A program made the translations under genes and the position numbers. A stretch of 64,000 bases of DNA from Hyposmocoma kahamanoa (taxonomy: Eukaryota > Arthropoda > Insecta > Lepidoptera > Cosmopterigidae), in contig NW_020653409.1 in assembly GCF_003589595.1 (NCBI RefSeq), positions 2,336,466-2,400,465 of the forward strand, given 5' to 3'. The notes under the pieces were generated by a model that saw only the letters and a program-made list of their open reading frames with translations, did no database searches and was not told the origin of the DNA. Every line of letters begins with the position of its first letter. Position 1 is the first letter of the stretch. This document shows, piece by piece, positions 9,008 to 20,047 of the stretch.

Positions 9008-10342
9008 TTGCCGGCCATGTCTAAAATACTAGAGAAAATTATAAATATTCGCCTCAAGAAATTTCTTGAAACAAATAATCTCCTATCTAACAGGCAGTTT
9101 GGATTTCGTAATGACAGGTCTACTGACGACGCGGTGCATGATCTAACTAATCACATTGTTAAGGCACTGGATAATCGCGAGAAATGCGTCGCGATTTTTC
9201 TGGATCTGGCTAAGGCCTTTGACACGGTTTCTGTTCACCGACTGTGTGGCAAGCTTGAAAGGCTTGGAATAAGGGGTAAACCTCTGGAATTGTTTGAAAG
9301 CTATCTTTCGAATCGTACACAGTGTGTCAAAATTGGCGATCATTTGAGTGAAGAGCTCCCTGTTGAACACGGAGTCCCCCAGGGAAGTATATTGGGTCCT
9401 ACACTATTTTTGACCTATATTAATGATATGTGCAGTGTTGACTTAGTATATGGTAAATTGGTAGCATATGCGGATGACACGACACTGATCTTTACTGCTA
9501 GTACCTGGGAGCAAACGTTCCAAGCTGCTCAAGTTGGCTTTGATTCGATTTCGACATGGCTCTCTGATAACTTATTATCATTAAATATTAGTAAAACAAA
9601 GTTTATGAAATTTAGTATTTACAAACAAAATTCGTTAGAATCATCCCTGTACAATATAGTTGCCCATAACCACGCTGAGATGAGCGGTCTAGTCTGTGAC
9701 TGTCCCTACTTAGAAACGTCGCCGACCATCAAATACCTTGGTGTGACTTTAGACGAGAACCTGAATTTTAGATCCCACATTCAAAACTTATCTGGCAGAA
9801 TACGGAAACTATGTTATGTTTTCAAGCACCTAAGGCATGTGACTGAACCGGGAATATTAAAAATGGTATACTACGCCTTATGCCAATCCCTGCTGAGCTA
9901 CTGTATAACGGCATGGGGAGGGTCGTCCAAAACTCATTTGCTTACGATTGAGCGTGCTCAAAGAGCAGTTTTAAAAGTATGTACTTTTAAACCATTCCGT
10001 TTCCCCACCTGGGAACTGTATGAATATTGTGAAGTGCTTACAGTACGCCAGCTCTTTGTTCTCCAAACTGTACTTCGACAACATACTACTGGTTATAACT
10101 TTTGCCTTGCATCGTACTTTAGAAACAGTAGATGTGTCAATGTCATTCCCCGTAACATTGTCTGTAAAACTTCCTTCAGTCAAAAATTCTTCTACTTTCT
10201 GGGACCATTCTTATATAACAAAACAAATAACATTTTGGCTATTTATCAAAAGAACAAATACGTGTGTAAAAAAATTATATCTAAATGGCTCTTGAAACTT
10301 TCATATGATGAAACAGAAAATCTTCTACAACCAGTCAAATAA
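9008..10342 (+). CDS. LINE reverse transcriptase (intact but N-truncated)
   Basis: 444 codons uninterrupted; the ATG is an internal methionine (..VLPAMSKIL) and not the native start, since in-frame RT sequence lies upstream. Catalytic motifs are intact: FLDLAKAFDTV at residues 64-74 (first aspartate), HGVPQGSILGP at 121-131, and AYADDTTL at 153-160 (second and third aspartates). A thumb region (YLGVTLDENLNF, SYCITAWGGSSKTHL) and the C-terminal domain follow. In a full element this enzyme copies LINE RNA at a nicked chromosomal target. The absent apurinic-type endonuclease and 5' UTR make this copy non-autonomous. The intact frame suggests recent insertion. It resembles the decayed copy at 40034-41550 closely enough to be the same clade. 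Confidence 0.92.
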   Translation: MPAMSKILEKIINIRLKKFLETNNLLSNRQFGFRNDRSTDDAVHDLTNHIVKALDNREKCVAIFLDLAKAFDTVSVHRLCGKLERLGIRGKPLELFESYLSNRTQCVKIGDHLSEELPVEHGVPQGSILGPTLFLTYINDMCSVDLVYGKLVAYADDTTLIFTASTWEQTFQAAQVGFDSISTWLSDNLLSLNISKTKFMKFSIYKQNSLESSLYNIVAHNHAEMSGLVCDCPYLETSPTIKYLGVTLDENLNFRSHIQNLSGRIRKLCYVFKHLRHVTEPGILKMVYYALCQSLLSYCITAWGGSSKTHLLTIERAQRAVLKVCTFKPFRFPTWELYEYCEVLTVRQLFVLQTVLRQHTTGYNFCLASYFRNSRCVNVIPRNIVCKTSFSQKFFYFLGPFLYNKTNNILAIYQKNKYVCKKIISKWLLKLSYDETENLLQPVK

Positions 10343-10365
10343 AGTATGATGATGGTTTTTGTAAA

Positions 10366-10442
10366 CACACACACACCCAAACACACACACACACACCCAA
10401 CCACACACACACCCAAAAACACACCTACCCAAACACACACAC
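10366..10442. repeat. CA-rich simple repeat
   Basis: Interrupted ACACAC and ACACCC runs in the LINE 3' untranslated region. Confidence 0.9.
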
Positions 10443-10720
10443 ATACTAACATGCATGTACGCATGAATGCACTTCTCACTTATTATTATTAGTTTTCCTA
10501 AGTTTTCTTTTTATTTAAAATGTCAGTATGAAATAATAGAGATTGTACTTTGTGACATTGGAAGGTGCTGGTGCTTAAAGCACAAGTTATCTTTTTTTAA
10601 GCACCAGCTGTCATATGTTTAGTTTTACGTTGCCCTATTTTATAATGCCCTATTTTTATACTTTATACTGTAAGTTTTTGAAATAAATTTATTATTATTT
10701 ATTTATTATTATGTATTATC

Positions 10721-11012
10721 TCTCGCCAGGACTGGTAGCTGTAAAGGTACTAACTGGGTGATAAATCTGCAATAGACTTCTCATAGATGGCGCTACGACT
10801 AAAAAGTCGTTGAAAGACCAAGTACAAAGACACGACGCAAGCACATAGAAAAATTCGTGAGGTCCGTTAGTTCGTTCCGTGGCTTAGTTGGTATAGCGTC
10901 TGGCACGGTATGCAAGAAGACGTCGGTTCGAATCCGACCGGATCGAAGGAATTTTTTCTGAGTGTTTTTTCTGAGTGTTCGATCTTTGTATTCATAATTA
11001 TAATTAACTTGT
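10721..11012 (+). mobile_element. SINE B3 (second unit of a tandem pair)
   Basis: Starts TCTCGCCAGGACTGG and continues through CTAACTGGGTGA, GATGGCGCTACG, the tRNA-like head and TTTTTTCTGAGTG twice. It differs from B2 at only a handful of positions over more than 200 bp. The 3' end is shorter than in B2. Confidence 0.82.
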
Positions 11013-11608
11013 ATTTGTTGTGAGCATGTCTTTTAAGTTCTAAATTAAATTATTGAAGAAAAGTTAAAATCTAAGATCTGGCAGTATAGCTTAGAAGTCT
11101 TAGCCTGCCCCAAGTAAGTTTTTTTAACCCAATGAATTAATTAGTGTATGTTAACTGTTTCCTTGATTGCATTCAAAGTTTCATACTATTGTGTATATTA
11201 TATATAATGCCATCTTGTTTAAAGGAACGATGAATACTTCCCATATACTACATAATATAAAATCCTTGTAATTATTCATTCATTAAGCAATACTACCTCA
11301 CTGACTGTGTTAAAAAACCCTGTTATCTAAAAAACCGGTATTTCTGGTTTATTGCGGAATTCGGAACTGACCCAGTCACCCAGTTACATTATAATTGAAA
11401 AACTTCGTTGTCTTTACAAACAATTTCCTGTTATTACTATAGAAAGTACTAAAGGTTATTTTTAATGAAAAACAAATAGTGGATATGAACGAAGCGCAAC
11501 GTAATGTAATGAGACAATTGTATAAATATACATAAACATAAATTATTATTAAGTTAGAATTTTGTTTCTACAACCTTCAAAATTAATGGTGCCTATAAAG
11601 TTCTTTTT
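11013..11608. other. AT-rich DNA, nothing recognised
   Basis: No coding or repeat signal visible. Confidence 0.4.
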
Positions 11609-11609
11609 T

Positions 11610-11870
11610 ATAATATTATAAATGACGGGACGCACAAGTCTTGCATCTGATAGTACGCTTTAAATCGCGAAGATCTGAGGGGCACTGCCACTGCGCCCAA
11701 CACTCTGAGACATAAGTTAACAAGTCCCATGTGCCTCTAATTTTACCAGCACCCTTACCCTACCAGAACCGGAACACAATGCTGATATTACTGCTTGGCG
11801 GCAGAAATTGGTAAGGTGGCAGTATTGCCCTGGATGAACTCTTGCACTAGGAGCTGCACTGCTATTTTGT
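11610..11870 (-). repeat. Dispersed repeat family E, copy 4
   Basis: Inverted copy: TATTATAAATGACGGGACG, GGGGCACTGCCACTGCGCCC, CACCCTTACCCTACCAGAAC and TGCCCTGGATGAACTCTTGC are the complements of the family blocks. Nearly complete, but the segment after the GCATCTGATAG motif is shortened. Confidence 0.8.
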
Positions 11871-13277
11871 ATAAACTAGCGATGCGCGACTTTAAATGTA
11901 ACTAATATTAATCATTCGAATGAGAGAATCATATCGATGTCGAATCCAAGCAAGTCACCGATGTCGAATGTTTCTGCAATTCGGTCGGGTGTACGCGTCG
12001 AATGATTATTATGTCCCTGTCCCCGTCACATTTACGGTATTAACACAAATGGCAGAGAGGGCTAGATAGAAATACTCTATGGAATCTATGGATTAGTAAC
12101 TAATGATCATTCAGATCATTCGAATACAAAAATAAAAGTACCGGCACGCTATGATGGCCATTTTGACGTTTGTCCGCTCATCAAATTTCGTATTAATTCA
12201 TAACTACGTTGAAAGAGTTAATTGATATTCACTGTTGTCACTATTGACAAAATTTATGAATGTTTAATTTTACGACACAACTCGGCATTTGTTATTCGAA
12301 ATTTCTGATGATGAAATCTAATACGATCGTCACTTATAGGATCGCTGTCCAGCACAACTTCTGCCTCTAGCGTACTCGCGTCAAAGCAGTTCAGTTTTGA
12401 CGATATATTAAGTAAACATTTTTATTAAAACTTTTAACCAGCTACCCCTAGCAATACTAGTTTTAAATCTAGAAACGTATAGATACTACTCGCATTTGAT
12501 TATATTTTTTTCGATAATGAATTGAGATTTGACCTCACTATTGTAATCTGTCTAAATGGCCATCACAGCGTGTCGATACTGTAGTAGGTTACCAATTTGT
12601 CATTAGAATGACAGGATTAGTAGTTACTAGTAAGTAAAATATCGAAATCATTCACTATCGCGAACCGCTAGTATAAACTGACAAAATGTAAGAACTTTTA
12701 ACTTTTTAATCTAAACGAAACCGTAGTGGTTGGTGATAACGATCACCAGCATTCATCCTGTAAATTAGCTACTTATGTTAATATACTGCTGTAAACTTTC
12801 AAATCGCCTTTTATTCATCGAGATGACGAAATCCTCTTTCATCTAGATCCGGATGCTACATTTCCTTTAAAGCAAAATATACCGACCACCTTTGTATTTA
12901 TTTAAAAATAAATAACCTTGCAAACAGTGTTCCCAAAGCTTCACAACAATAAACTTAATGAAGTTCGAGTAACCACAAATTGTTGCCGACGTTTATTACG
13001 TTAATTATGGTTAAGTGTGTAGTTAAGCGCTACCCGTTTATAGTACACGTATTAAGCGGTATTATGTAGTTTAATGAGGTTTCCTCTCTATGAGTTACGA
13101 AGGTCAGGTACACACACATGGTAATACGATAATTTAGCTTAATATACAAAGTGTTATTTATTGATATTGTACAAAGAACTATTTGTAAAAGGTAGCTAGT
13201 AAGTTTTAGACCTTGAAATGGTAGCTCTGGTGTTCATTTTTAGCACCAATGCACTCCTAAAGCAGCGCTGTAGAAAC
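11871..13277. other. AT-rich DNA, no gene recognised
   Basis: 1.4 kb without an open frame of note or a match to the other repeats. A small inverted motif GATCATTCAGATCATTC occurs near 12105. Possibly old unique intronic or intergenic DNA. Confidence 0.4.
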
Positions 13278-13433
13278 TCTTTATCGCGGGTGCCATAGAC
13301 ACACGCATAGACAATCACAAATTACACCTAAACTCTCGGGAGAAATAAATGTTACAAATATTTCTTTCCGCCCGGGATCGAACCCGGAACCTCCACTCAG
13401 TCCAGGATGGTTAACCTTTCGACCACAGAGGCG
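13278..13433 (-). mobile_element. tRNA-derived SINE A2 (truncated)
   Basis: Inverted family A copy with CGCGGGTGCCAT, TCACAAATTACACC, a box B complement (GGGATCGAACCCGG) and box A remnants. The 3' end is missing. Confidence 0.78.
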
Positions 13434-14569
13434 TAAAAATTAGTTCGAAAGTAGAAAGTGTAATGAAATTTAATTCTGACCTTATGTCAGCTTATATTTC
13501 ACGGTGACCTTAGGACACCGTTTTTTACCCCTAGAATAGGACATGCCTCTATTAAAAAAAGAATCAGAGAACACGTTTCATTCCGAATGCATGAGTAAAA
13601 CTCCCATGATTCTCACTACAATAGTTTTGGAGCAAACCTCGACCAAAATTTATGTCCCGTATTTGATATTTTTTGAAAATAAAATTGTAGTGACCAAATC
13701 GTTGCACCTAAGAAATTCGTTAGATTGTTTTTTGAAAGGCTTTACTTGTAGGCATATTACAAACGTTTTTAAGCCGCGCTGGCACATACAGGCTGCGAGT
13801 AAATCGCCATTTAGTCATTTTTTACTTTATTTTTTTTGGCTTTGTTATATGCTAGTCGGATTTGCAACTTGCTGTAAAACCTAGCTGCACATAAAGACTA
13901 ATTCTACAAAAAAGATCTAGTACTAACTCCGCACAATTTCCGAAATAATAAAAAAACTATCCGGCGCAGTAGCAGTACCCCTCGGATCTTTTAGAGTTTA
14001 AGCTCTGAGTGGCACTGCAATTCTGCCGTCCTTATCATAAAGAACGTAATCGACATCTTTACCAAAAGTGATTCTTAATAAATTGCCTGGAATCAGCAAA
14101 ACGAGATCTACTACTAAATAATTAATAGATTCAGGCGTTACTTTGCCGAAGTCCTTGTTAATAAAAATGGAAGTAAATTAATTTGCTACTCCGCGAACCC
14201 AGTGAAGGTTAAATCGTGCAAAATAGCTGCGTTTGTATTGAATATTTTTCATACAGTTAATTTCTTACCCTTCTTCCGCATAAAATAAATACAAGCGCAA
14301 CTACAGTCACAGCCACCACCATCAAAAATATACCTGACACGTGTTTCGCCTCTCTACGACGCATCCTAAGGGGTTGTTATGTTCGACGATTGGGCGAAGT
14401 TCGGATCAGTATCATGAGAACCGTTGTGTGTGCCGTGTTACACCATGCATGTCAGTGGCGAGCCAGTGTTCGCAGGAACGGAAGCAAACATAACAGGTGC
14501 CAATATGTCGAAAGTATATTCATAAGTAATGTAAATTCATTGCTTATGACAAAAAGTGCAGACTATGGA
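13434..14569. other. AT-rich DNA with repeat fragments, no supported gene
   Basis: A 113-codon frame at 13543-13884 has no recognisable domain or codon bias. A short family E scrap (AAGCTCTGAGTGGCACTGCA) lies near 13997-14020. A GC-richer block near 14335-14480 starts with ACACGTGTTTCGCCTCTCTA and may be a piece of an unidentified repeat. Confidence 0.4.
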
Positions 14570-14730
14570 TTAAATCGTTATTTCGTGACGGGCGCAGTGG
14601 TAGTGCGCCTCAGGTCTTTGCGATTTAAAGCTCTGAGTGGCACTGTAACTGTTATGGACAGGCGTGTATCTTACCATCAGGCGCACCACTTGTGCGTTCC
14701 GTCACTTGACATTATAAAAAAATCTGTAAA
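14570..14730 (+). repeat. Dispersed repeat family E, copy 5 (3' half)
   Basis: GACGGGCGCAGTGGTAGTG, GATTTAAAGCTCTGAGTGGC, GGACAGGCGTGTA and a terminal CACTTGACATTATAAAAAA are present. Confidence 0.78.
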
Positions 14731-15170
14731 CCAAGTCAAACTCGTTCTGTGAATATTCATACAGAAAAATATGTGATTATGACGATTAGTGGAGAATGAC
14801 TGCTTTTTAAACTGAATACTCAAGCGTTATTCATCTATGACAGAAGTAGATAAGGCAGTAAGTGAAAACAGAAAGGAATGAAAGAAAATGCATTATTGAA
14901 TAGAATATTAAAAGAACAAATAATTGATTACCTACATTTAATCTTAAAATCAATTAAAAAACTATTGTGCATTAATTGATGCGCGCAGTCCTTGCCCTTT
15001 GCAATCTATATGACGACCATGATAGATAAATAAGTAACACCACCAAAGACACCATAACAAGATAAACGTCTAAACTGAGCTGCGTGTTTATATTAGACAT
15101 TATCATAAACAAATTAAAAAAAGGCGCTAGGCTCTTCCTATAACCTCGTAACAATATGTATATGAAACAG
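14731..15170. other. AT-rich DNA, nothing recognised
   Basis: No convincing coding sequence or repeat. Confidence 0.4.
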
Positions 15171-15174
15171 CTTC

Positions 15175-15430
15175 GACAGCATTTTTGGAAACTTTGGAGC
15201 GCAGAGTATATCGGCCGTAAGAAAATCAGAGAGGCTTCACAGAAAATCCTAATGACACTGGTGCCGACATATTGTACAACGCCATCTTTATTCAGATACT
15301 TCCAAGATTACTAAGGAAGATTATGAGACAGCAGCCGAGTGAAGATAGCGTTGTACGAGTTGTGTCTATCGAGCCCGGCAACAGCTGCACACGTCAGGTT
15401 GTTGAAATGCAAGCATTCAAGGATGTTTTT
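15175..15430 (+). pseudogene. BEL/Pao-type LTR retrotransposon pol relic
   Basis: One frame begins FWKLWSAEYIG, the block expected after the integrase core in BEL/Pao Pol. A shifted frame further on reads EDSVVRVVSIEPGN followed by TRQVVEMQAF, resembling the very C-terminal VVRVV..T..G..RPV.KL block of the same family. Frameshifts and missing segments separate them. No LTRs were found nearby. Confidence 0.55.
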
Positions 15431-15699
15431 TTTCCGATGGTTTAATCATGTCAAATGCTTCAAAGTAAATACACAGAAACTTATATTTATTTTACTATTT
15501 GTAATATAATACAATAAATACGTTGTCATTAAACGGGTCATTAGCCTTATGATATATGTTAATGTTAGCGTAACGACTTAATCAAACGTGCGTGATATTT
15601 TTTCCGGATATGACTGACTAATTCCGGAAATAATATATTATTAAAAAAAATGCACCATACAATAGGTGAGTGAAGAAAAAACTTTCATAGGTTTCTCAC

Positions 15700-15865
15700 A
15701 TGTGGCGGAACTGCGAAAAAGCCGTTAAAAACAAAAAAAAAGCTACAGAGAAATTCATAAGATTTGCTGATTCATTTCGTGGCTCGGGCGAAAAGCAATA
15801 GGCTTAGCGAAAGATCGCTAGGCGCTGGTCTCAGTCAAATTGAAGGGATTTTTCTTCGTGTTTGT
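15700..15865 (+). mobile_element. Degenerate SINE B copy
   Basis: GAGAAATTCATAAGATTTGC, TTCATTTCGTGGCTCGG and AAGGGATTTTTCTTCGTGTT are diverged equivalents of family B blocks in order. Box B is corrupted. Confidence 0.5.
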
Positions 15866-15886
15866 GCGATATTTGTTTCAATAAAG

Positions 15887-16098
15887 TAATGTCAGCATTA
15901 CTGTATTCCGGTTTTGAAGGGTTAAGGGTGCTGAAAATTACAGGCACATGGGGCTTTCAACTTATGTCTCAGGGTGACGAGCGCAGTGGCAGTACCCTCA
16001 GACCTTTGCGATTTAAAGCTCTCTGTTATGGACAGGGGTGTAGCTTACCATCAGGCGCACGACTGGTTTGGCGTCAATTGATATTATAAAAAAAAACT
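15887..16098 (+). repeat. Dispersed repeat family E, copy 6
   Basis: GTTCCGG-type start (ATTCCGGTTTTGAAGGGTTA), TTATGTCTCAGGGTGACG, CGCAGTGGCAGTACCC, and the ATTGATATTATAAAAAA end. An internal stretch after AAAGCTCT is deleted. Confidence 0.8.
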
Positions 16099-16989
16099 AG
16101 TCGAGTATTTTCTGAAAAAATATTTACGAATATCAAAAAAAAACAAATATTAGAATTCACTACTACAGTCACAACAAATATCTTCATGGAATTCTATGAA
16201 AAGTGGCACAAGGAGTTGCCTGTAAGTGCTATACCGAATTTACTAAGATATTTTCAGACAAAGCTCATTGTAGAGCGACCACGAGACTACATTCTATATA
16301 TATTTCTATGTTCTATTCTATATATGTAATAAAATGCTTTTTACACTTTTTGCTGCATGGTCGGTGCGTGTATCATTTGTGGTTTTGTATAGGAATTTTA
16401 ACTGGAATTTCTGTAGTATATGTACAACAGTGTATAATTGCGGTGAGTGAGGTTGTTTCTTAATTGTATACTTAATTAGTAACTGTATACTGCGGTGTGA
16501 GCGACAAATATATTTGACTTGTACTTTACAATAATGTAAAGTATATCAGGTTTCACCTTGTATATAAATACAAGGTGAAGCCTGAAAATCAGCAAATTGT
16601 TGAGGCTCTTACCTTTTCTTCAACACTGATGAAGTTTTTATGTCTCGTAGTGTCGAAGAATAAAGTAATTTTAATTATTTTTAATTACTTCGTTGATAGT
16701 AACAACTGATGAAGAATTAATACCGGAATCAGTAATCTAAAAAAAGACAATCAGAATCATTTCTCAGACAATTAGATTAAGTACTTATTTTGCTTCCTTA
16801 CTTGCAAAACTTATGCTAAAATTGCTTTCGCTTTGTTATTAACATTAAGTAGCGTTGCTTAGATTTTCCTTAAAATACAGGAAAAATAAGATACTGTAAT
16901 TTGCCTCTTTATTTTTATAATTATTAGAATTCTGTTCTTAGAGCAAAAATATAAAACTGAGAACCAAAATCCTTTTTAAGAAAAACTGT
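16099..16989. other. AT-rich DNA with a hairpin
   Basis: Contains a near-perfect stem at 16546-16563 and 16568-16585 (TCAGGTTTCACCTTGTAT / ATACAAGGTGAAGCCTGA) with a 4-base loop. The 86-codon frame at 16203-16463 has no recognisable features. Confidence 0.45.
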
Positions 16990-17115
16990 CATAGATGGCG
17001 TTACGGAAAGAAAGTCATTGAAAGCCAAAAACAAAGATGCACATAGGAAAATTCGTAAGGTCTTGTAGTTCGTTCCTTAGCAAATTGGAAAAGCGTCTGA
17101 ACGAAGAAATTTTTC
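16990..17115 (+). mobile_element. Degenerate SINE B head
   Basis: CATAGATGGCGTTACGG, AAGTCATTGAAAGCC and TTCGTTCCTTAGCAAATTGG are diverged family B 5' blocks. It breaks off before box B. Confidence 0.55.
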
Positions 17116-17130
17116 TTAGGCGCAGCGCCA

Positions 17131-17312
17131 ACATGTGTCTTGTGTTGGATACAAGCAACTGGCAACTGAAAGCGAATATTCTATTTTCATTGATACACAT
17201 TGTTCGACTGCCGCAACCGACGTTTGTGTCGATTTCATAGCAATTGTATTGAAATCGAATATTCGCTTCTAGTTGCCTGGCGGTTGCTTGTATCCAACAC
17301 ATAACACACATT
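17131..17312. repeat. Foldback element, about 50-bp arms
   Basis: GTGTTGGATACAAGCAAC ... GAATATTC on the left pairs with GAATATTCGC ... GTTGCTTGTATCCAACAC on the right around a loop of about 75 bases. MITE-like palindrome; no second copy in the window. Confidence 0.65.
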
Positions 17313-17515
17313 TACGCCAAGATCGATACTACCTTAGCTCGAATTCAAAATTTTCCCATCCTAATACGGTTTATTTTGCTTGGGTCAACCGACAAGGACA
17401 CCGGCTCAGAATTAATTCTTTTACAAGCGAATTTAATGCCATTTCAAATGTACATATATAGTAAACAATACGTGCTCTATTTAGATCAGTTGGTATATAT
17501 ATAATCATTGGTATA

Positions 17516-18053
17516 CATCGAGTATGTAACCAGAAATGGAGACGAAATAGGGGCCATATATTCCTGGTAACACGTTAGCGATACAGCTCTTATAAATATC
17601 AACTTTATATCGTTTGCACTGAAATATAGACAGGCCAACTACTGACCTGTGTGTACGTCTCCGTGTATTCCAAAACACATTACGTATATTTATTGTAATA
17701 AAGATAATATCTCTAATAATGCTGTGTTGTTCTATTCGGTGGTGTGGGAAAAACAGCAAAACAATCTAATTACAAAACAAACGGAATCAAATTTCATCGA
17801 TAATTAAATATTAAATACGTAATTTTGCAATTTTCGGCCATTATAGCAAAGCTCGAGTTAAATGGTCGATTTCAAGTGAAACAGTTGACGACGCTCATTA
17901 ACGACACCCGTCACAATTGACGAGCTCGGGCTTTCGGGCTTTCGAGCTCGGGCTAGCCAATCGGAGCGCAGTTGTCACGGTAATGATATAGAAGAACAGT
18001 TTTCAAACAAATTAAATGACATTTCGCCTCTATTTCTGGTTATATACTCGATG
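17516..18053. mobile_element. hAT-type MITE family 3, copy 1
   Basis: 538 bp, ends CATCGAGTATGTAACCAG and CTGGTTATATACTCGATG, flanked by perfect octamers TTGGTATA (17508-17515 and 18054-18061). Internal blocks recur in all family 3 copies: GACCTGTGTGTACGTCTCCG, GGTGTGGGAAAAACAGC and CCAATCGGAGCGCAGTTGTC. No coding capacity. Other copies: 30348, 35927, 60058 and 60825. Confidence 0.92.
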
Positions 18054-18061
18054 TTGGTATA

Positions 18062-18570
18062 TAAGTACCTATATAATACATCAATTTTCTCGTAAAATTT
18101 CGATGTCAGTTTGTTTTTTTTCTATCGTGAACATTTTTAAGAATCGTGTTTTTACACCGTATACTAATCAGTGTACGTCCTCAATTTTATTATATATATT
18201 TTTTCCACAATGATTGATTCAACACTTTCCTGTTTTGCGGAATCTACTAAAGCCATTTGAGGTTGTAATAGACTCATAAAATTATAAGATCATTGCTTAA
18301 GATCCTTTCGACAAGTGAAATAATATTACTTGATTCAAAGGAATAATAATATACAACATTTCTTATACGTTATATTTCTTTAAAATCAATGGAATTTCAC
18401 GTCATTGTTGAATAAACTCATTAGTGGCTAACTTCACTTTAGTCGTGTTGAAAGCCATTACAGTTCTCATATAAGTCTGACAATGGTACATAAAACAAAG
18501 TAAGACTCGTGCGCACACTGAGACATATTGATCTATTATTATCTGTATTTGGTTTAATAGACGTATGAAA
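18062..18570. other. AT-rich DNA, nothing recognised
   Basis: No gene or repeat identified. Confidence 0.4.
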
Positions 18571-18572
18571 TA

Positions 18573-19040
18573 ACTTATTTATTTATTTATTTATTTATTA
18601 AAGACACAATGTAAACTTACAGTAACAAACAAAACGCTTACGTGCTAGTTACTTATACTACATACATATTTGATACGCTAAGTATGCCTTATAAATTACT
18701 TTGCTAGTGTTGTCGCAAAAGATGTCAGCATCCTGGACCTTAGCGACTAGACAATTAAGCAACGTGAGACTACGTTTCGTGGGCGGGTTGTCAGCCCGGC
18801 AAGTGTGTCGCACGGGGGGCGCAAACAATTTATGTCGGCGTCGGCCCGTGCAGACGTCCCTGTTTGTCACAAACAGATCGACGATGCTCAGTGTTCCGGG
18901 ATTGTCCACCTTACCTCGCAGGAGAAATGCGTAATGGAGTACGGCGCGAACTTTACGTCTTTCTTCCAAGGTGACAAGACCGACCATTCCGTAGACAAAT
19001 AAGAAAGGAAAGAGCAGCAGATAATAACCATACATTCTCT
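18573..19040 (-). mobile_element. 5'-truncated LINE with AATA-repeat tail
   Basis: An AATAAATAAATAAATAA tail at 18573-18600 (minus direction) follows the ORF stop after about 60 bases. The body is notably GC-richer than its flanks. The 5' limit is approximate. Confidence 0.75.
18658..19035 (-). pseudogene. LINE reverse transcriptase C-terminal fragment (125 codons)
   Basis: The start could be taken for a signal peptide (MYGYYLLLFPFLFVYG), but the whole frame fits the C-terminus of a jockey/R1-type LINE polymerase. VTLEERRKVRAVLHYAFLL is the usual L.RR....F..KL helix. GKVDNPGTLSIVDLFV corresponds to the G.ID.P.LL..I.F.V segment. RHKLFAPPVRHT, then LTLLNCLVAKVQDADIFCD, match the F..P..RT and LYN.L....DIF blocks. 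I therefore read it as a truncated transposon frame rather than a small secreted protein gene. Confidence 0.72.
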
Positions 19041-19169
19041 TGTATAAGTATTGAGCGAATTTGCGTAGTAGACTTATAAGTAATCACGCCGTGATCTTTA
19101 ATGATAATTCTGTTTAGATTAGCCAATATTCTGGATAACAGTTTGACATGATGCCAACAGCAATATTTT

Positions 19170-19420
19170 ATAATCCATTCTCATATACTCTGAAGCACAC
19201 TCGCTCTCGTACTGCACGGTTTCAAAGGAGCTTCCTGTCACGTACAATTAGATTGTGGAATTAACACCCTATCGGAGTTTTCCCGCAATATAATTAGCAT
19301 GGAGTCCTTCAAAAGGGGTTTGAAAAGGGTTCTAAAAGGTTGACAACGCGCTCGTAACGCCACTGGTGTTGCAGGCGTTCATAGGCGAGCCGTATGCTTT
19401 TTTGCTGCTTACATAACAAA
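19170..19420 (+). pseudogene. LINE 3' end, decayed
   Basis: Reads LKHTRSRTARFQRSFLSRTIRLWN, a stop, then PIGVFPQ, then a frame matching MESFKRGLKRVLKG, and ends in a polymorphic A-rich run. This RT..SF..R....WN.LP..VFP..Y....FK order is the extreme C-terminus of a non-LTR polymerase. Several stops. Confidence 0.65.
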
Positions 19421-20039
19421 AAAAAAATTTTTTTCATAACGGTTCGCGTCTGAGTAGCTGTTTCTGATTACTTTCTTAAACTATCAGTTAAATATGCTTA
19501 GGTGATGCGTTATGGGTAACTTCGCAGTTTCGCCCCATTGGCGTAATAAGGCCATATCCGCAAAATGACAACTTTTCAAAAGATTGGTGGTTTAAAGATT
19601 CTACCACAGAAATATACTTATTTATACTTATAATACGAAAGTTATGAAATTTCACATAAAAAATAATGCTTCTTTGTTTAAGAATGCACAATGGACCGTA
19701 TGTCCCGCTTTGAGAAAACTAAAATTAATATTGTTATGCATAAAAGTATTTCACCGAAATCGCAAAAAGCTGGTAATTGTTAATGCGTAATCGACAAATA
19801 ATGGGGGATAGCTGACAACAGACTTTTTATTCACGAGGGATTTTCACACCTTAAAATGTAAAGAAAAATGCTGGCTGTTGACGGTAAGAGCACATATTCT
19901 CTACTTCTACTTTGGGATTTTATTGCATCGATGTGACAAACCTTAGAGCTTACGATTTATAGGTCTAATGGACAATCGAGTTGAATCGAGTAAACGTTAC
20001 TGAGCATTAATTAATGTTTGGTCAAACGGCATTCGATCT
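19421..20039. other. AT-rich DNA, nothing recognised
   Basis: No supported gene; the 67-codon frame at 19488-19691 (minus) has no recognisable features. Confidence 0.4.
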
Positions 20040-20047
20040 CAAGTAGG

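Larger units (their letters stand above)
8974..10720 (+). mobile_element. 5'-truncated jockey/CR1-group LINE
   Basis: Begins abruptly inside the reverse-transcriptase domain (NYRPISVLPAMS) and continues through an intact ORF and about 380 bp of 3' untranslated sequence. That sequence holds a CA-rich tract and a GCTGGTGCTTA/TAAGCACCAGC stem, and the element ends in an AAATAAATTTATTATTATTT-type tail. It lies exactly at the junction of two SINE B units. Only a few bases (ATC) could be target duplication. The endonuclease is missing. Confidence 0.85.

Noticed and set aside
9008..10342. Defence-type or domesticated reverse transcriptase
   Set aside because: Clear LINE context: untranslated tail, truncation, and a decayed sister copy in the same window.
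10246..10479. Valine/cysteine-rich minus-strand protein
   Set aside because: Produced by translating the CA-rich simple repeat.
8679..11012. LTR retrotransposon, because near-identical direct repeats flank an RT ORF
   Set aside because: The repeats are SINE B units with a tRNA-like head. The RT is a LINE type, with no protease, integrase or RNase H and no primer-binding site, and the LINE begins and ends with its own truncation and tail.
13543..13884. 113-codon gene
   Set aside because: No domain, no codon bias, no splice or promoter context; AT-rich chance frame.
18701..19002. Plus-strand frames with arginine-rich content
   Set aside because: Antisense shadows of the LINE fragment on the minus strand.
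18658..19035. Small secreted cysteine-containing protein with signal peptide
   Set aside because: The hydrophobic start is internal to a LINE polymerase C-terminus; the RR helix, KVDNP segment, LFAPP..HT and DADIF blocks are in LINE order, and an AATA-repeat tail follows.
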